In this document: positions 45,804 to 54,763 of the stretch, piece after piece
How the letters are laid out: each line of letters begins with the position of its first letter
Numbering within the stretch: the stretch's first letter is position 1
Assembly: GCF_000805335.1 (NCBI RefSeq)
Contig: NZ_KN708638.1
Location: 6,579,822-6,643,821 of the forward strand
DNA from: Streptomyces sp. CT34
GTDB taxonomy: Bacteria; Actinomycetota; Actinomycetes; Streptomycetales; Streptomycetaceae
DNA length: 64,000 nucleotides
Reading direction: 5' to 3'
Program-made: the position numbers and the translations under genes
Notes under the pieces: model-generated
Told to the model about the DNA's origin: nothing
Database searches by the model: none
What the model saw: the letters and a program-made list of their open reading frames with translations, nothing else

Positions 45804-46568
45804 TCAGCGTCGTGGTCGGCCGGGGCTGGGGAGGTACTTCGGCTGCCGGGCGGGAGGCAGAGCGGGAGCGTTGTCTGGGACGTTGCGCAGCCGTACGCCG
45901 ATTCCGCGGTCGCCGAGGTAACTGGCCACGGCCTGAATCCTCAGGGCTTGTGCGCCGTGCCCGTACGCGGGCAGTACGAAGTTCCCCCGGGTGGGCTTGT
46001 ACTGGAACCCGTGGAGAAAAAAGACGTGGCGGGCATCGACAGGCACGTGTGACAAGGGGGTCGTCACCGTGCCGTCGGAGTTCCAGCTCAGCTGGACCAC
46101 GCCTGGTATCTGGGCAGGTCCCGGCGGCGGATCCGGGAGGGCGGCAGCCCTGCGGAGGGCGGCCAGGGCGCCTGCGTACCGGGGTAGCAGGCGGCGGGTG
46201 ACTGCGGCGGCGGCGCGGGCTGGATCGTTGCTGACGGCGATGCCGTTGGGCTCGGCGGCTTCCTCGAAATGGTGGTCGGCGAAACCGCCGGGCGCCAGCG
46301 GGGCGATCAGGAACTGCCCGGGATGGCGCGGTCGATGTACGACGAAGAGCTGTTGCTCGTCGGGGCCGGTGAGGACCGCGTCCTGTTCCAGAGAGGTTTC
46401 GGTGACGGCCCAGAGCATGGTGCCGATGTCCCAGACCCGCTGGCCGAGATCGGCCTGCTCGCCGAGGCTGGCGTGGCGGTGATACGAGCTGGACCAGGTG
46501 CCTGGCAGCCGATGAGCGAGGTGACGGGCGAAGATAGCGAGGTGGGACTGGTCCGTCTTGGATGTCGT
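45804..46568 (-). CDS. Paralogue of the 33337 protein, probable ACG start
   Basis: The conserved core (WAVTETSLEQDAVLTGPDEQ, LFVVHRPRHPGQFLIAPLAP, EPNGIAVSNDPARAAAAVT, RRLLPRYAGAL) matches the 33337 product. The first canonical start is ATG at 46418, but the frame and the family similarity continue 50 codons upstream (ARHLAHRLPGTWSSSYHRHA) to an ACG at 46568 that follows GAGGAG by six bases. That start gives 254 residues. I prefer it because it restores the N-terminal region of the family; initiation at ACG is unproven. Confidence 0.65.
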   Translation of the reverse strand, partial: TTSKTDQSHLAIFARHLAHRLPGTWSSSYHRHASLGEQADLGQRVWDIGTMLWAVTETSLEQDAVLTGPDEQQLFVVHRPRHPGQFLIAPLAPGGFADHHFEEAAEPNGIAVSNDPARAAAAVTRRLLPRYAGALAALRRAAALPDPPPGPAQIPGVVQLSWNSDGTVTTPLSHVPVDARHVFFLHGFQYKPTRGNFVLPAYGHGAQALRIQAVASYLGDRGIGVRLRNVPDNAPALPPARQPKYLPSPGRPRR

Positions 46569-46697
46569 GGTGGGCTCCTCGGAAGGAAGGGCTGCTTGAC
46601 GCCGGGCTGAACGTTTGATGCGGATGGTGGGTGGAGGGAACTGTCACCGTCTGAGCGAGGGGCGTATGGAGGTTGCAGCCGCGGGAGTTTTGTGGCT

Positions 46698-47055
46698 TTA
46701 AACGGCGCTGGGCTGTCGTGTTTGTGGCGGTGCTGTTCCTTCGAGCGTGGCGATGTGCCGGTAGGCGTGGATCAGTTCCTTGAGGTGTGCGATGGCGGCG
46801 GCACGTCGTGCGGCCAGGATGTCGATCTGGGGGCGCTGTTTTGGAGGACACCCAGGGAATTGATGTGCACCGTGCCAGCAGCCGCACGGCTGAGGTCGCC
46901 AGCAGCCCACTGGGCCCGATGCCTGAACTCCTGGTCGAGGTGGTTGAGCTGCTGTGCGGCGCATATACGAGCTGAGCCAGCATGTCCTCGGCCCCGTCCG
47001 GTTCGTGAAGCGCCTGCAGGCTCCGGGGACGGATACCGAAGGCGTCGGTCACCAT
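46698..47055 (-). pseudogene. Frameshifted paralogue of the 47200 gene
   Basis: Three reading frames must be joined: MVTDAFGIRPRSLQALHEPD to LAQLVYA; AAQQLNHLDQEFRHRAQWAA to LGVLQNSAP; and PQIDILAARRAAAIAHLKEL to the stop at 46698. The joints are near 46960-46967 and in the G run at about 46828-46833. The joined product parallels the 47200 protein (AQIAETAAALN..., YGVLQSAGVRVEILYAQRG). It lies right behind the palindrome at 47084. Either it is a real pseudogene or two indels are sequence errors. Confidence 0.65.
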
Positions 47056-47083
47056 CCGGGAGGATGGTCCAAGAGTCCAGACA

Positions 47084-47120
47084 ATCCCGGTTTCGGTAAC
47101 CGGACATGAGGGGCTACGCT
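47084..47120. promoter_or_regulatory. Conserved palindrome with -10-like element, site C
   Basis: This is a diverged copy. CCGGTTTCGGTAACCGG (47087-47103) keeps the central palindrome, and TACGCT lies 18 bases from TTTCGG. The left flank keeps AAGAGTCCAGAC, similar to the flank of the 61548 site. It lies 20-30 bases from the start of the pseudogene at 47055. Confidence 0.6.
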
Positions 47121-47199
47121 CCCGCCGGCCCCCGCAGGGGTCGCCCGGGATGCGGCCTGGGGGCAGCTGGCCGAGGTGCGCGTCGTACATCGCCCGCCT

Positions 47200-47859
47200 T
47201 CATGCCCGGTGGGGGCCCGCAGAGGCAGTGCGGCCGACGGACTGCTGGGGCCTTGGCGGTGGGGCCGCCGACCGCGGGACGGGGGGCTTTGACAGCCGTC
47301 GGGGGACGGGCCCATGGTCGGCTATGAGGTCTCCTAGCTGCTGCGCGAGCAGCCCGCGCTGGGCGTAGAGGATCTCGACGCGGACCCCGGCGGACTGCAG
47401 CACGCCGTACGTGTCGGACTGGCCGGAGTCCTGGCCGCTGATGATGCGGTCCAGTCGGCTCCGGGCACGAGCAGCCTCGCCGAGGAGTTCGGCGTGGACG
47501 GTGTTGAGCGCCGCGGCCGTCTCGGCGATCTGCCGTGCGTGGTGCCCGGCGATGCTCATCTGCGGGCTCTGTGCGAGCAGATCCTTGGGGGTACAGCCGA
47601 GTGAGGCCAGGACCATGCGGCTGCCCAACGCGGTGCTGGGCAGCTCGTGTTCAACCGCGGGCTGCGGGGATTGGGTGCCGGGAACAGCTTCGCCCCAGGC
47701 GAACTCGTACTCGTCGTAGGAATCGATCCAGCCGTGCTCTATCTGTGCTTCACGATCGGCGACCTGACTCAGAAGGTCGTCGTGTTCGGCTTGGCACTGT
47801 CGGTAGTCGGCCCATTCCTCATCAGTGAGGTTGGGGGGACGGTGCGGCAGAGGCGTCAT
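47200..47859 (-). CDS. Hypothetical helical protein at the end of the transfer cluster
   Basis: The 219-residue protein has an N-terminal coiled coil (LTDEEWADYRQCQAEHDDLL, SQVADREAQIEHGWIDSY). A helical core follows (QIAETAAALNTVHAELLGEA, ARARSRLDRIISGQDSGQ, TYGVLQSAGVRVEILYAQRG), then a proline-rich tail. Its start overlaps the stop of the upstream membrane-protein gene by one base. The adjacent 46698-47055 pseudogene is a paralogue. Confidence 0.65.
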   Translation of the reverse strand: MTPLPHRPPNLTDEEWADYRQCQAEHDDLLSQVADREAQIEHGWIDSYDEYEFAWGEAVPGTQSPQPAVEHELPSTALGSRMVLASLGCTPKDLLAQSPQMSIAGHHARQIAETAAALNTVHAELLGEAARARSRLDRIISGQDSGQSDTYGVLQSAGVRVEILYAQRGLLAQQLGDLIADHGPVPRRLSKPPVPRSAAPPPRPQQSVGRTASAGPHRA

Positions 47860-48386
47860 CAGGAGTCACCACTGTGGTTCCGCTGCTGGATGCAGTGCCC
47901 ATCCCCGTGGTGGGCGAGGGCCGCGGTGTGCTCGGTGACCAGGGCATAGAGGTGGACGGTAAAGACAAGGATGACAGGCGCCAGGACAGACATCCATGTG
48001 ACGGCCACGTCATCGGGCTGCCACGCGCTCCCCGGGCTCTGCCGGGTTCCCAGGACACCGAGCACGAAGACTGTGATGCCACGAACGAAGATTGCAAGAA
48101 GCGCCATCGTGCACGCGTATACCCCTGCCTCGGGCTCGTTGCAGCGTAGCCGTACCGCGGCGAAGAGCGCGAAGGCGATGAATCCGTCGATGACGCCAAG
48201 AAAGAAGTAGGGGACAGCGGTGGAGGTGTGCGTCGTGGCAGTGAGCTGCTGCAACAGGTTGAAGGCGAGCAGGTAGGCATAGACGAGTGCGATGAACCCG
48301 GCTGCCGAGGGGCGTCTTTCAGGCAAGGCTGGCCGAAGCGAGGCAGCCCCCGCGGTCTGGGCAGTTGGCGTGATGGGACTCGGCAT
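47859..48386 (-). CDS. Predicted four-helix membrane protein
   Basis: From the ATG at 48386 (AAGGAG upstream) the protein has 175 residues. Hydrophobic segments are at about 31-52 (FIALVYAYLLAFNLLQQL), 58-80 (VPYFFLGVIDGFIAFALFAA), 92-115 (MALLAIFVRGITVFVLGVLG) and 130-150 (VTWMSVLAPVILVFTVHLYA). It sits directly downstream of the VirB4-like gene, so it may be an accessory part of the transfer channel. No family is recognised. Confidence 0.75.
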   Translation of the reverse strand: MPSPITPTAQTAGAASLRPALPERRPSAAGFIALVYAYLLAFNLLQQLTATTHTSTAVPYFFLGVIDGFIAFALFAAVRLRCNEPEAGVYACTMALLAIFVRGITVFVLGVLGTRQSPGSAWQPDDVAVTWMSVLAPVILVFTVHLYALVTEHTAALAHHGDGHCIQQRNHSGDS

Positions 48387-48469
48387 CAGGGTCTCCTTGT
48401 GCGGCGCTGCGTTGGTCGGCGCGCGTCCTTGATGACTGGGACGTGGGGATTGGTGAACCCACTGGGTTT

Positions 48470-49984
48470 TCAATGCATCCGGGCGTCGGTGTCGAAGAGC
48501 GACAGCTCGTGGGGGTGGAGGTGGTGTTGGACGATGAAGGATCGGCCGGCGACCTTCCATAGGCCGCGTCCGCGGTTGAGGTGGGCGATGGCGTCCATTT
48601 CCACGGAGGTCAGGCCGAGCAAGGAGGCGGCGGCGTGGAGTTGGTCGGTCTCCTGGCGGTAGATGATGCGGGTGGAGCAGTCGGCGAGCAGGCCCTCGGC
48701 CAGGGCGCGACCCTGGGATCCGGCGTCACCGGCGGTGAGGAGATCGCTGAGCCGGTGGATGACCATGAGGTTCGCGATGCCCAGGCCACGACTGAGCTTC
48801 CACTGGGCCTGCATGCGCTGCAGGAGGCCGACATGGCGCATCAGGCGCCAGGCTTCGTCGTAGACGATCCACCTGCGTCCGCCGCTCGGGTCGGTGAGTG
48901 CGGATTCCATCCAGGCCGATGCGCAGGTCATGGCGAGGACGAGGGCGGTGTCGTCGCCGGAGCCGCCGAGGTGGGACAGGTCGATGGTGAGCATCGGCGA
49001 GTTGGGGTCGAACGCGATGGTGCTCGGGGCGTCGAACATGCCGGCGAGGTCACCGTGGACGAGCCGTCGCATGGCGTGGGCGAGGTCGCGGGAGGCGTCG
49101 CCGAGCCGGCCGGACATCATGCCGCCGGCGGCGTCGAGTTCGTCGGGGCTGTTCAGCATGGCTGCGATGTCGCCGAGTAGCGGGGTGCGTCCGGAGGCTG
49201 TGGCGCGGGTGACGACGGCGTCGAGGGCGACGTCGAGGCCGGTGTGCTCCATCGGCAGCAGGTCCCGTCCGAGAACGGTGCGGGCCAGGGAGCCGAGCAG
49301 GAGCAAGCGTCGTTTGCGGATCTCGCCCGCCCAGTCTGCTTCGGAGACGCTGTGGGGCCGTGGTGCGGCATCCAAGGGGTTGAGCTTGCCGGGCAGGCCA
49401 GGGCCGAGGGCGATGGAGGTGCCGCCCAGGGCCTGGGCGACGGCGGTCCACTCACCCTTGGGGTCGCACGGGACGTAGACGCGGTAGCCGAAGGCTACGG
49501 ACCGGAGCGCGAAGGACTTGGCCAGGGCGCTCTTGCCCTGGCCGATGACCCCGGCCAGCAACACGTTCGGGTTGGTGAATCCCTCGATGCGGCCGTACAG
49601 CGCGAACGGGTCGAAACAGTACGACGCTTCGGCGTGGACGTCGCGGCCGATGTAGATGCCCTCGGCGCCGAGTCCGCCTTCGGCGAGAAACGGGTAGGCG
49701 CCGGCGGCGACGGCGGTGGTCATACGGTGGGCGGGCAGTTTCAGCTTGCCCGCGCGGGCCGAGGCGGGGCCGGGCCGCCCGGCGGGCGGGTACAGGGGCA
49801 GCGGCATGGTGTGTTCGTCGGTGTCGCTGCTGGTGGGGTGGTTTGTGGCCTGGGAGTGTGCCTTGGCGGTGGCTTCGGCGAGCTGGCGCCGGGCGGCCCG
49901 GCGGGCGGCGCGGTCGGTGCCGTGCGGGGTGAACAGCGGTGAGGCGGAGGCGCGGCGGGCGCGGCGTGCGGGCCGGTGGTTCAT
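48470..49984 (-). CDS. VirB4/TraC-like conjugation ATPase
   Basis: This ATPase drives assembly and substrate transport in type IV secretion. From the ATG at 49984 it has 504 residues. A basic, disordered N terminus (1-85) is followed by YIGRDVHAEASYCFDPFALY and Walker A NVLLAGVIGQGKSALAKSFA (GVIGQGKS at 145-152). CDPKGEW, the VirB4-type FDPNSPMLTIDLSHL strand and Walker B RRWIVYDEAWRLM come next. The C-terminal SRGLGIANLMVIHRLSDLL is the family RecA-like end. It is shorter than full VirB4 proteins (about 800 residues), as usual for the actinobacterial C-terminal-half type paired with an SCO6880 protein. Confidence 0.92.
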   Translation of the reverse strand: MNHRPARRARRASASPLFTPHGTDRAARRAARRQLAEATAKAHSQATNHPTSSDTDEHTMPLPLYPPAGRPGPASARAGKLKLPAHRMTTAVAAGAYPFLAEGGLGAEGIYIGRDVHAEASYCFDPFALYGRIEGFTNPNVLLAGVIGQGKSALAKSFALRSVAFGYRVYVPCDPKGEWTAVAQALGGTSIALGPGLPGKLNPLDAAPRPHSVSEADWAGEIRKRRLLLLGSLARTVLGRDLLPMEHTGLDVALDAVVTRATASGRTPLLGDIAAMLNSPDELDAAGGMMSGRLGDASRDLAHAMRRLVHGDLAGMFDAPSTIAFDPNSPMLTIDLSHLGGSGDDTALVLAMTCASAWMESALTDPSGGRRWIVYDEAWRLMRHVGLLQRMQAQWKLSRGLGIANLMVIHRLSDLLTAGDAGSQGRALAEGLLADCSTRIIYRQETDQLHAAASLLGLTSVEMDAIAHLNRGRGLWKVAGRSFIVQHHLHPHELSLFDTDARMH

Positions 49985-50006
49985 GGCGAGCGGCTTTCGT
50001 GCGGGG

Positions 50007-50477
50007 TCAGCGGCTGCAGGCGGTGGTGTGGCCGTGCAGCGGGGTGTTGAGGTCGCTGGGGGTGGTCTTGCGGCGGATGGCGTGGCCGGCACAGAGGTGG
50101 CGCTGGCAGATGGTCAGCACTGGCGGGCCTTCCGGCAGCCGCTCGGGGTGGCACTGCGTATCCGTGGCGGCCTCGGTTCCTGAGGGCAGGAGGTGGAACG
50201 CCTCGTGCACGGCGGCGGCGGACTGCCACAGGCGGGTGTGCGCGGTGGCCAGCTGGCGCCCGGCGGCCGGATGCGGGGGTCGGGTCGTGGTGGCGAGGTG
50301 GTCGAGCAGCTGGTGCAGCGCGGTCAGGTGGGCGTGCAACGTGTCGAGGTGGACGCGGTCCGCGGCCTGGCGCGGCGCGGTCTGTGCTGCGCCGGTGAGG
50401 GAGCGGGTGTGGTGGTGAATGCCGGCGCTGGCGGCTCGCAGGTAGGGGTGCGCGTCGGGAGCGCGGTCTGAATTCAA
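50007..50477 (-). CDS. Hypothetical protein in transfer cluster
   Basis: The 156-residue protein starts with TTG at 50477, five bases after AAGGA. It is helical and histidine-rich (TLHAHLTALHQLLDHLATTT, RLWQSAAAVHEAFHLLPSGT). The C-terminal part has LTICQRHLCAGHAIRR, with two cysteines and a histidine that may bind a metal. It lies between the VirB4-like and DUF4259 genes. Confidence 0.6.
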   Translation of the reverse strand: MNSDRAPDAHPYLRAASAGIHHHTRSLTGAAQTAPRQAADRVHLDTLHAHLTALHQLLDHLATTTRPPHPAAGRQLATAHTRLWQSAAAVHEAFHLLPSGTEAATDTQCHPERLPEGPPVLTICQRHLCAGHAIRRKTTPSDLNTPLHGHTTACSR

Positions 50478-50502
50478 GAAAATCCTTGCTGGAACGGCGG
50501 GT

Positions 50503-51090
50503 TCAGCGATGGCGGTGCCGGTGGTGTGGCGTGTTGCTCGTCGGACTGGCGGGCGCGGAGCGGTGTGTCTGCCTGGACCGGAGGACGGTGTACTCACCGG
50601 TGGTAGGCGGAACTGGAGGTTTCTGCTGCGCTGGACGGGTGCGGTCGGCGGTTGCGCGGGTGGCTGGGCCATGCGATGCGATGCCCGTCAGCGTGGGAGG
50701 CGGGGCGAGTACCTCGTGCAGGCGGGTGAGGGTGGTGAGCCACCGGTCTGCGTCCTGGGGACGGACCCAGTAGGTGGTCAGGTGGGTGTCGTCGAGGATG
50801 CGGCCGAGGGCTTTTGCCGCCAGCGCTGGAAGATCGGCGGGTAGCGGTGGCATGGCTGCCTGCGGACCGTAGGCGGAGTCGACCGATTCACCGCCTGGGC
50901 ACTGTGCCGCGATCACCGACGCGGCGGCAACCGCCTCTTGAACTTCCCAGAATTCGCCGGTGGCGTGGGCCGTGCGGGCGAGGACGCCCCGGATGAGGGC
51001 CTCGCGCTCATCGGGCTTCGCCGCGTCGAGTGCGAGGGCGTAGTCCGCGGCCGTGTCGTTGTCGAAAGGGCCGGTGCTCCACGTGCCCAT
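50503..51090 (-). CDS. DUF4259-family protein
   Basis: From the ATG at 51090 the protein has 195 residues. The opening GTWSTGPFDNDTAADYALAL is the signature of DUF4259, an uncharacterised small family. The helical remainder (LARTAHATGEFWEVQEAVAA, LAAKALGRILDD) completes the domain by about residue 115. The rest, rich in proline, threonine and histidine, is probably disordered. Its position between SCO6880-like and VirB4-like genes is not typical for this family. Confidence 0.8.
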   Translation of the reverse strand: MGTWSTGPFDNDTAADYALALDAAKPDEREALIRGVLARTAHATGEFWEVQEAVAAASVIAAQCPGGESVDSAYGPQAAMPPLPADLPALAAKALGRILDDTHLTTYWVRPQDADRWLTTLTRLHEVLAPPPTLTGIASHGPATRATADRTRPAQQKPPVPPTTGEYTVLRSRQTHRSAPASPTSNTPHHRHRHR

Positions 51091-51103
51091 GGTGATCTCC
51101 TTG

Positions 51104-52579
51104 TCACAGAGCGGTGCGGGCGAGCGGCAGCGCACCGAGCGTGAAGGCGTCGGGCTGCTGGAAGTTCAGGCGGCGCAGGTCGACTTGGGCGGTGACGGCG
51201 GCGGTCTCGATCTGCGCGCAGGCCGCATCGAGCAGGGCGTCGGTGGGGGCGGTGACGGTGAGCAGGCCGGTCAGTGCGACGTCGGCGTGTCCGGCGATCA
51301 GCTGCCGTTCACGGGCTTTGATGTCGGCGTATTCGACGCTGTCGGCCTCGGAGTCGACCTGTCCGCGACGGGCCCGCTCGCCAGCGTCGGCCAGGATCGC
51401 GGCCTTCTTGCGCTGCACGTCGCGCAGGGCCGATTCCAGCGCTTGCGGGACGTAGAGGAGGGACAGGGTGCGACGGACGCCGGCGGTGAACATCAGCCCG
51501 TGAAGGAACCCCGCGCTGGTTTCGGTGCGGGGCCAGTTTTCGACCCAGTAGGTGGCGTGCCGGGCGGTGTCGGTGGCGAGGCGGTCGTATTCCTCGACCT
51601 GGACGACGGGTCCGGCCGCTGCCGGGTCGGCCTCGGCCTTCCCTGAGGGGGACCACTGCTGCAGGGCGGACAGGGAGGCGGGGTCGTAGGCGGTGCGGAT
51701 GACGGCGGCGATCTCGCGCGCGGTGAGCCAGCCGGTCACCGCAAGTCCCGCGCTGCGGGCGGCCTGGGCGATGGCGGAGGTGGTCTGCTCCATCACCGTG
51801 AACGCGCCGGGCAGTCCGCCACCGGCCTGCGAGATCAGGCGCTTGGCGGCTTTGAGGTCCAGGGAGATCGCCAGGTACGCCTCGTGCGGGGCGGCAGCCG
51901 GACCGGCGGAGGCGACGAGGTCGGCATACACCTGCCCGGCGACCGGGGTCTGGGGGTGGCCGTGCTCGGTCCAGTGGCGGGACAGGGTGTCGCCGGAGTC
52001 CGGGACGGTGCGTTCGAGGACCTGGATGCTGGCGACGTGGCCCGTGCGGGCGATGCCGGCAAGGGCGCGGCCCCAACCTGTCACGTTGTGGTTCTGGGTG
52101 GCGGCATCGAGCAGCGCGAAGGCGCGGGAGGAGACGCGGGCGATGGCGGTCAGGGTCTGGCGGTGCGGGTCGTGCACGGCGGCGGCACCGTTGGTGGAGT
52201 CGCCGGGGGTGACGACCTTCAGCGAGGCGGCGGTGCCCGGCAGGTGCAGGACGCCGTCCTGGCGGGGGCGGGAGACCGGACGGGCGAGCCACAACGTCTG
52301 CCCGGTGCGACGGCGGTGCGCGTAGCGGGCGACGATCGGCGCCCAGTCGATCAGCGAACGGCCGTGGCGGCGGACAGCGACCAAGGAGGCGACCGCGGCC
52401 CACAGCGGGGCCAGCACGATCGCGCCGAGCAGCCCCGTGGAGATCACCGTCACTAGCAACAGCGCCAATGCACAGGAGACGAGGATGAGTTGGGGGAGGG
52501 AGAGGCCGAGGAGGATGCCGCGCCGGGACCTGTGAGGGAAGGTCACCGGGAGCGGGGAGGTGGGGGAGAGTGCAGACAA
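51104..52579 (-). CDS. SCO6880-family conjugation protein
   Basis: The 491-residue protein has two adjacent membrane segments (LPQLILVSCALALLLVTVIS at about 28-48 and AIVLAPLWAAVASLVAVRR at about 53-72). RRTGQTLWLARPVSRPRQDG follows, then a long domain that corresponds to the N-terminal, non-ATPase half of VirB4 (TAIARVSSRAFALLDAATQN, GFLHGLMFTAGVRRTLSLLY). Streptomycete clusters encode this PrgI/VirB3-like plus VirB4-N protein separately from the ATPase half, as here. It would sit at the inner side of the channel. Confidence 0.9.
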   Translation of the reverse strand: MSALSPTSPLPVTFPHRSRRGILLGLSLPQLILVSCALALLLVTVISTGLLGAIVLAPLWAAVASLVAVRRHGRSLIDWAPIVARYAHRRRTGQTLWLARPVSRPRQDGVLHLPGTAASLKVVTPGDSTNGAAAVHDPHRQTLTAIARVSSRAFALLDAATQNHNVTGWGRALAGIARTGHVASIQVLERTVPDSGDTLSRHWTEHGHPQTPVAGQVYADLVASAGPAAAPHEAYLAISLDLKAAKRLISQAGGGLPGAFTVMEQTTSAIAQAARSAGLAVTGWLTAREIAAVIRTAYDPASLSALQQWSPSGKAEADPAAAGPVVQVEEYDRLATDTARHATYWVENWPRTETSAGFLHGLMFTAGVRRTLSLLYVPQALESALRDVQRKKAAILADAGERARRGQVDSEADSVEYADIKARERQLIAGHADVALTGLLTVTAPTDALLDAACAQIETAAVTAQVDLRRLNFQQPDAFTLGALPLARTAL

Positions 52580-52669
52580 GGGCGATCCGATGAAGCGCGG
52601 GCGGGGCCGGGGCGGCGCACAGGCACAGGCACACAGCGCGGTGTGCGCCGCCCCGACGTGAGGGAGGGG

Positions 52670-54052
52670 TCAGCTACCGGCAGGGGGGGGCGGGGGAGCG
52701 GAGAACCCGCTGGCCGAACCGGTGGTCGGGGCCGGCGGAGCGCCCTGCGGCGGCGGGGTGGGAGCGCCCGCCGCGGGCGAGGACATGAACCCGCTGCCCT
52801 GGCCGGAGGGGGAGCCGCCCGAGCCGGGGGGTGCCTGGCCGGGGGAGCCGCCTACGTGGCCGCTGGTGTCATCCCGAGCGCTGGTGGGCGGGGGCTGCAC
52901 GGCCTTCTCCAGACCGTTCTTGATCCCCTGGCCGCCGGACGACGCCTGGGACTGGGAGCCGCCACCCTTGCCACCACCGCCGTCTGAACCACCGTCGCCG
53001 GTGGGGTTGGAGGCGATGTCGCCGGGGAAACCGCCGCCGGGGGAGGGGCCTTGAGCGGCGCCTGCTCCGGCTGCCGCGCCGCCGGTTCCGGCGGTGGCCG
53101 CCATGGAGGCAGCCTTGCGGCCGGCGCGTTCGGCGTGCTGCCGGGCCATCTGGGCGCCGGCGCCACCGGCACGGTGGATGTCCTCGCCGGAGGTCCCTTC
53201 GGCTGCTGCCCAGTGAGCGAATTTGAACACCGCGTAGGGACACAGCAGGATCAGCACCATGATGACGATGCCGGACAGGATGTCGGCGAGCGCGCCGAGC
53301 CCGTCCTTGGATTCGGTGTTGCCCATCGCGGAGATGCCGAGCACGAAGACGATCGTCATCAGCAACTTGGAGACCACGAGGGTGGCTGTCGCCTCAATCC
53401 ATCCCTTGCGCCACCGGCGGGCGACTTCCCAGCCGCCGCCTGCGCCGGCAAAGATCGCGAGGGTGACCATGACCAGGATGCCGACCTTGCGGACCACCAT
53501 CACGCACCAGTAGAGGATGGCGCCGAGGGCGGCGCCGAGCCCGACTGCCACGGCGACCATCCAGCCCAGTCCGCCGACCGCGGCGATCTGGCTGACCTTG
53601 ACGAGGCGGCGGACCGCGGTCTCCATCGACAGGTGCGCGGTACGGAACAGCCCATCACTCAGGGCGTCGACTACTTCGATGGCGACGGTGGTGGCGGCGA
53701 TGGCGCAGAACGCGAACAGGACGCCGTGCATCGTGCCGGTGAATGCCTGGGTCAGGGCCTGGCCGTCGCGGCGGACGGCGGCTCTGACCAGTTGGGCACA
53801 GAAGGTGGCGACGAGGATGATCAGGCCGATGGGCAGCAGTAGCTGGTAGTTGTCGATGAACCAGCCTGCGCGCAGGTCCACTTTGGTGGTGGAGTTCACA
53901 GCCTTGGCCGCGAGGTCGGCGGCGGCTGCTGCGAGGTCGCCGGCGCTCTTGACCATCCAGTCACCGATCGCCTGGCCGGGGTTGGAGACGAACGAGACCG
54001 CGTCACCAACGGAGCAGAGTTTGTCCGCGAGAGGGAAGTCGCAGAAACCCAA
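52670..54052 (-). CDS. VirB6/TrbL-like polytopic transfer protein
   Basis: The 460-residue protein begins GFCDFPLADKLCSVGDAVSF, with two cysteines, and has about six membrane segments between 70 and 290 (QLLLPIGLIILVATFCAQLV, LYWCVMVVRKVGILVMVTLA, LLMTIVFVLGISAMG, IVIMVLILLCPYAVFKF). The C-terminal 160 residues are a low-complexity tail rich in G, S, P and Q. Layout and position match the VirB6/TrbL channel protein of Gram-positive conjugation systems. Confidence 0.88.
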   Translation of the reverse strand: MGFCDFPLADKLCSVGDAVSFVSNPGQAIGDWMVKSAGDLAAAAADLAAKAVNSTTKVDLRAGWFIDNYQLLLPIGLIILVATFCAQLVRAAVRRDGQALTQAFTGTMHGVLFAFCAIAATTVAIEVVDALSDGLFRTAHLSMETAVRRLVKVSQIAAVGGLGWMVAVAVGLGAALGAILYWCVMVVRKVGILVMVTLAIFAGAGGGWEVARRWRKGWIEATATLVVSKLLMTIVFVLGISAMGNTESKDGLGALADILSGIVIMVLILLCPYAVFKFAHWAAAEGTSGEDIHRAGGAGAQMARQHAERAGRKAASMAATAGTGGAAAGAGAAQGPSPGGGFPGDIASNPTGDGGSDGGGGKGGGSQSQASSGGQGIKNGLEKAVQPPPTSARDDTSGHVGGSPGQAPPGSGGSPSGQGSGFMSSPAAGAPTPPPQGAPPAPTTGSASGFSAPPPPPAGS

Positions 54053-54082
54053 GGGGAGTTGACCTCCTTTCTGTGGGTTGGG

Positions 54083-54763
54083 TTAGGGCACGACGCGGGG
54101 AGCGAGGGCGGCCAGGGCACAGTCGTGGCCTGGGCGGCACTGCACGGCCAGGGTCACCGACCGGTCCTCGGCGCCGCCTCCGCCGCCCTTCCACGCGATC
54201 TGCTGGGTGCCGTTGACGGTGACGACGTAGACGTACGCCTTGGTGATCGCGGACGGGTCGTCGGACAGGGCCTGTTTGAACGCGGCCGGGAAGTGGCCTT
54301 CGCCGATCTTCGCGACGGCGTGCTGGCCGTTGTCGGCCATGCGCGACCACAGCACCGGGTCGGGGACCTGGGCGGCGACGGAGTTCCAGTCGGCGTACTT
54401 CGCCTCCTGGGTCATCCACACGCGCATGCCGGCCAGCTGCTGGTCGCGACTGGTGTGACGAGTGTCGTAGGACCACAGCATGGCGGCGACCGCTTTGGCG
54501 TAGGCGACCGGCTCGGACAGCTGCGGGGGCTTGGCCACCTGGCCTGCCCCCGACGACGGCTGCGGGGCATCCTGCGACGGCGCGATGCTGCTGCTTGCCG
54601 ACGGAGCGGGAGCCTGGTCGTGATCCTCGTCGCCCCCGGTGAACAGGGCGACGGTGGCGGCGAGGGCGAGCAGGCCGGTGATGACGAGCGCGACGATCGC
54701 GAGGCGCCGCTTGGCCGACCAGGTGGCACCGACCCCGGACAGGGAGGGGAGTCGCGTGCGCAT
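54083..54763 (-). CDS. VirB8/TcpC-like bitopic transfer protein
   Basis: From the ATG at 54763 the protein has 226 residues. A basic N terminus is followed by one membrane segment (RLAIVALVITGLLALAATVA, about residues 20-42). A disordered P/S/A linker and a globular extracytoplasmic domain follow (AMLWSYDTRHTSRDQQLAGM, YVYVVTVNGTQQIAWKGG). This fits the NTF2-like VirB8/TcpC family that scaffolds the channel. Its start overlaps the stop of the DUF6112 gene by one base (TGATG). Confidence 0.75.
   Translation of the reverse strand: MRTRLPSLSGVGATWSAKRRLAIVALVITGLLALAATVALFTGGDEDHDQAPAPSASSSIAPSQDAPQPSSGAGQVAKPPQLSEPVAYAKAVAAMLWSYDTRHTSRDQQLAGMRVWMTQEAKYADWNSVAAQVPDPVLWSRMADNGQHAVAKIGEGHFPAAFKQALSDDPSAITKAYVYVVTVNGTQQIAWKGGGGGAEDRSVTLAVQCRPGHDCALAALAPRVVP

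Noticed and set aside
45511..47190. A 559-codon minus-strand frame across 45511-47190
   Set aside because: It is mainly a shadow of the 45804 and 45192 genes; only its early part belongs to the frameshifted 46698-47055 gene.
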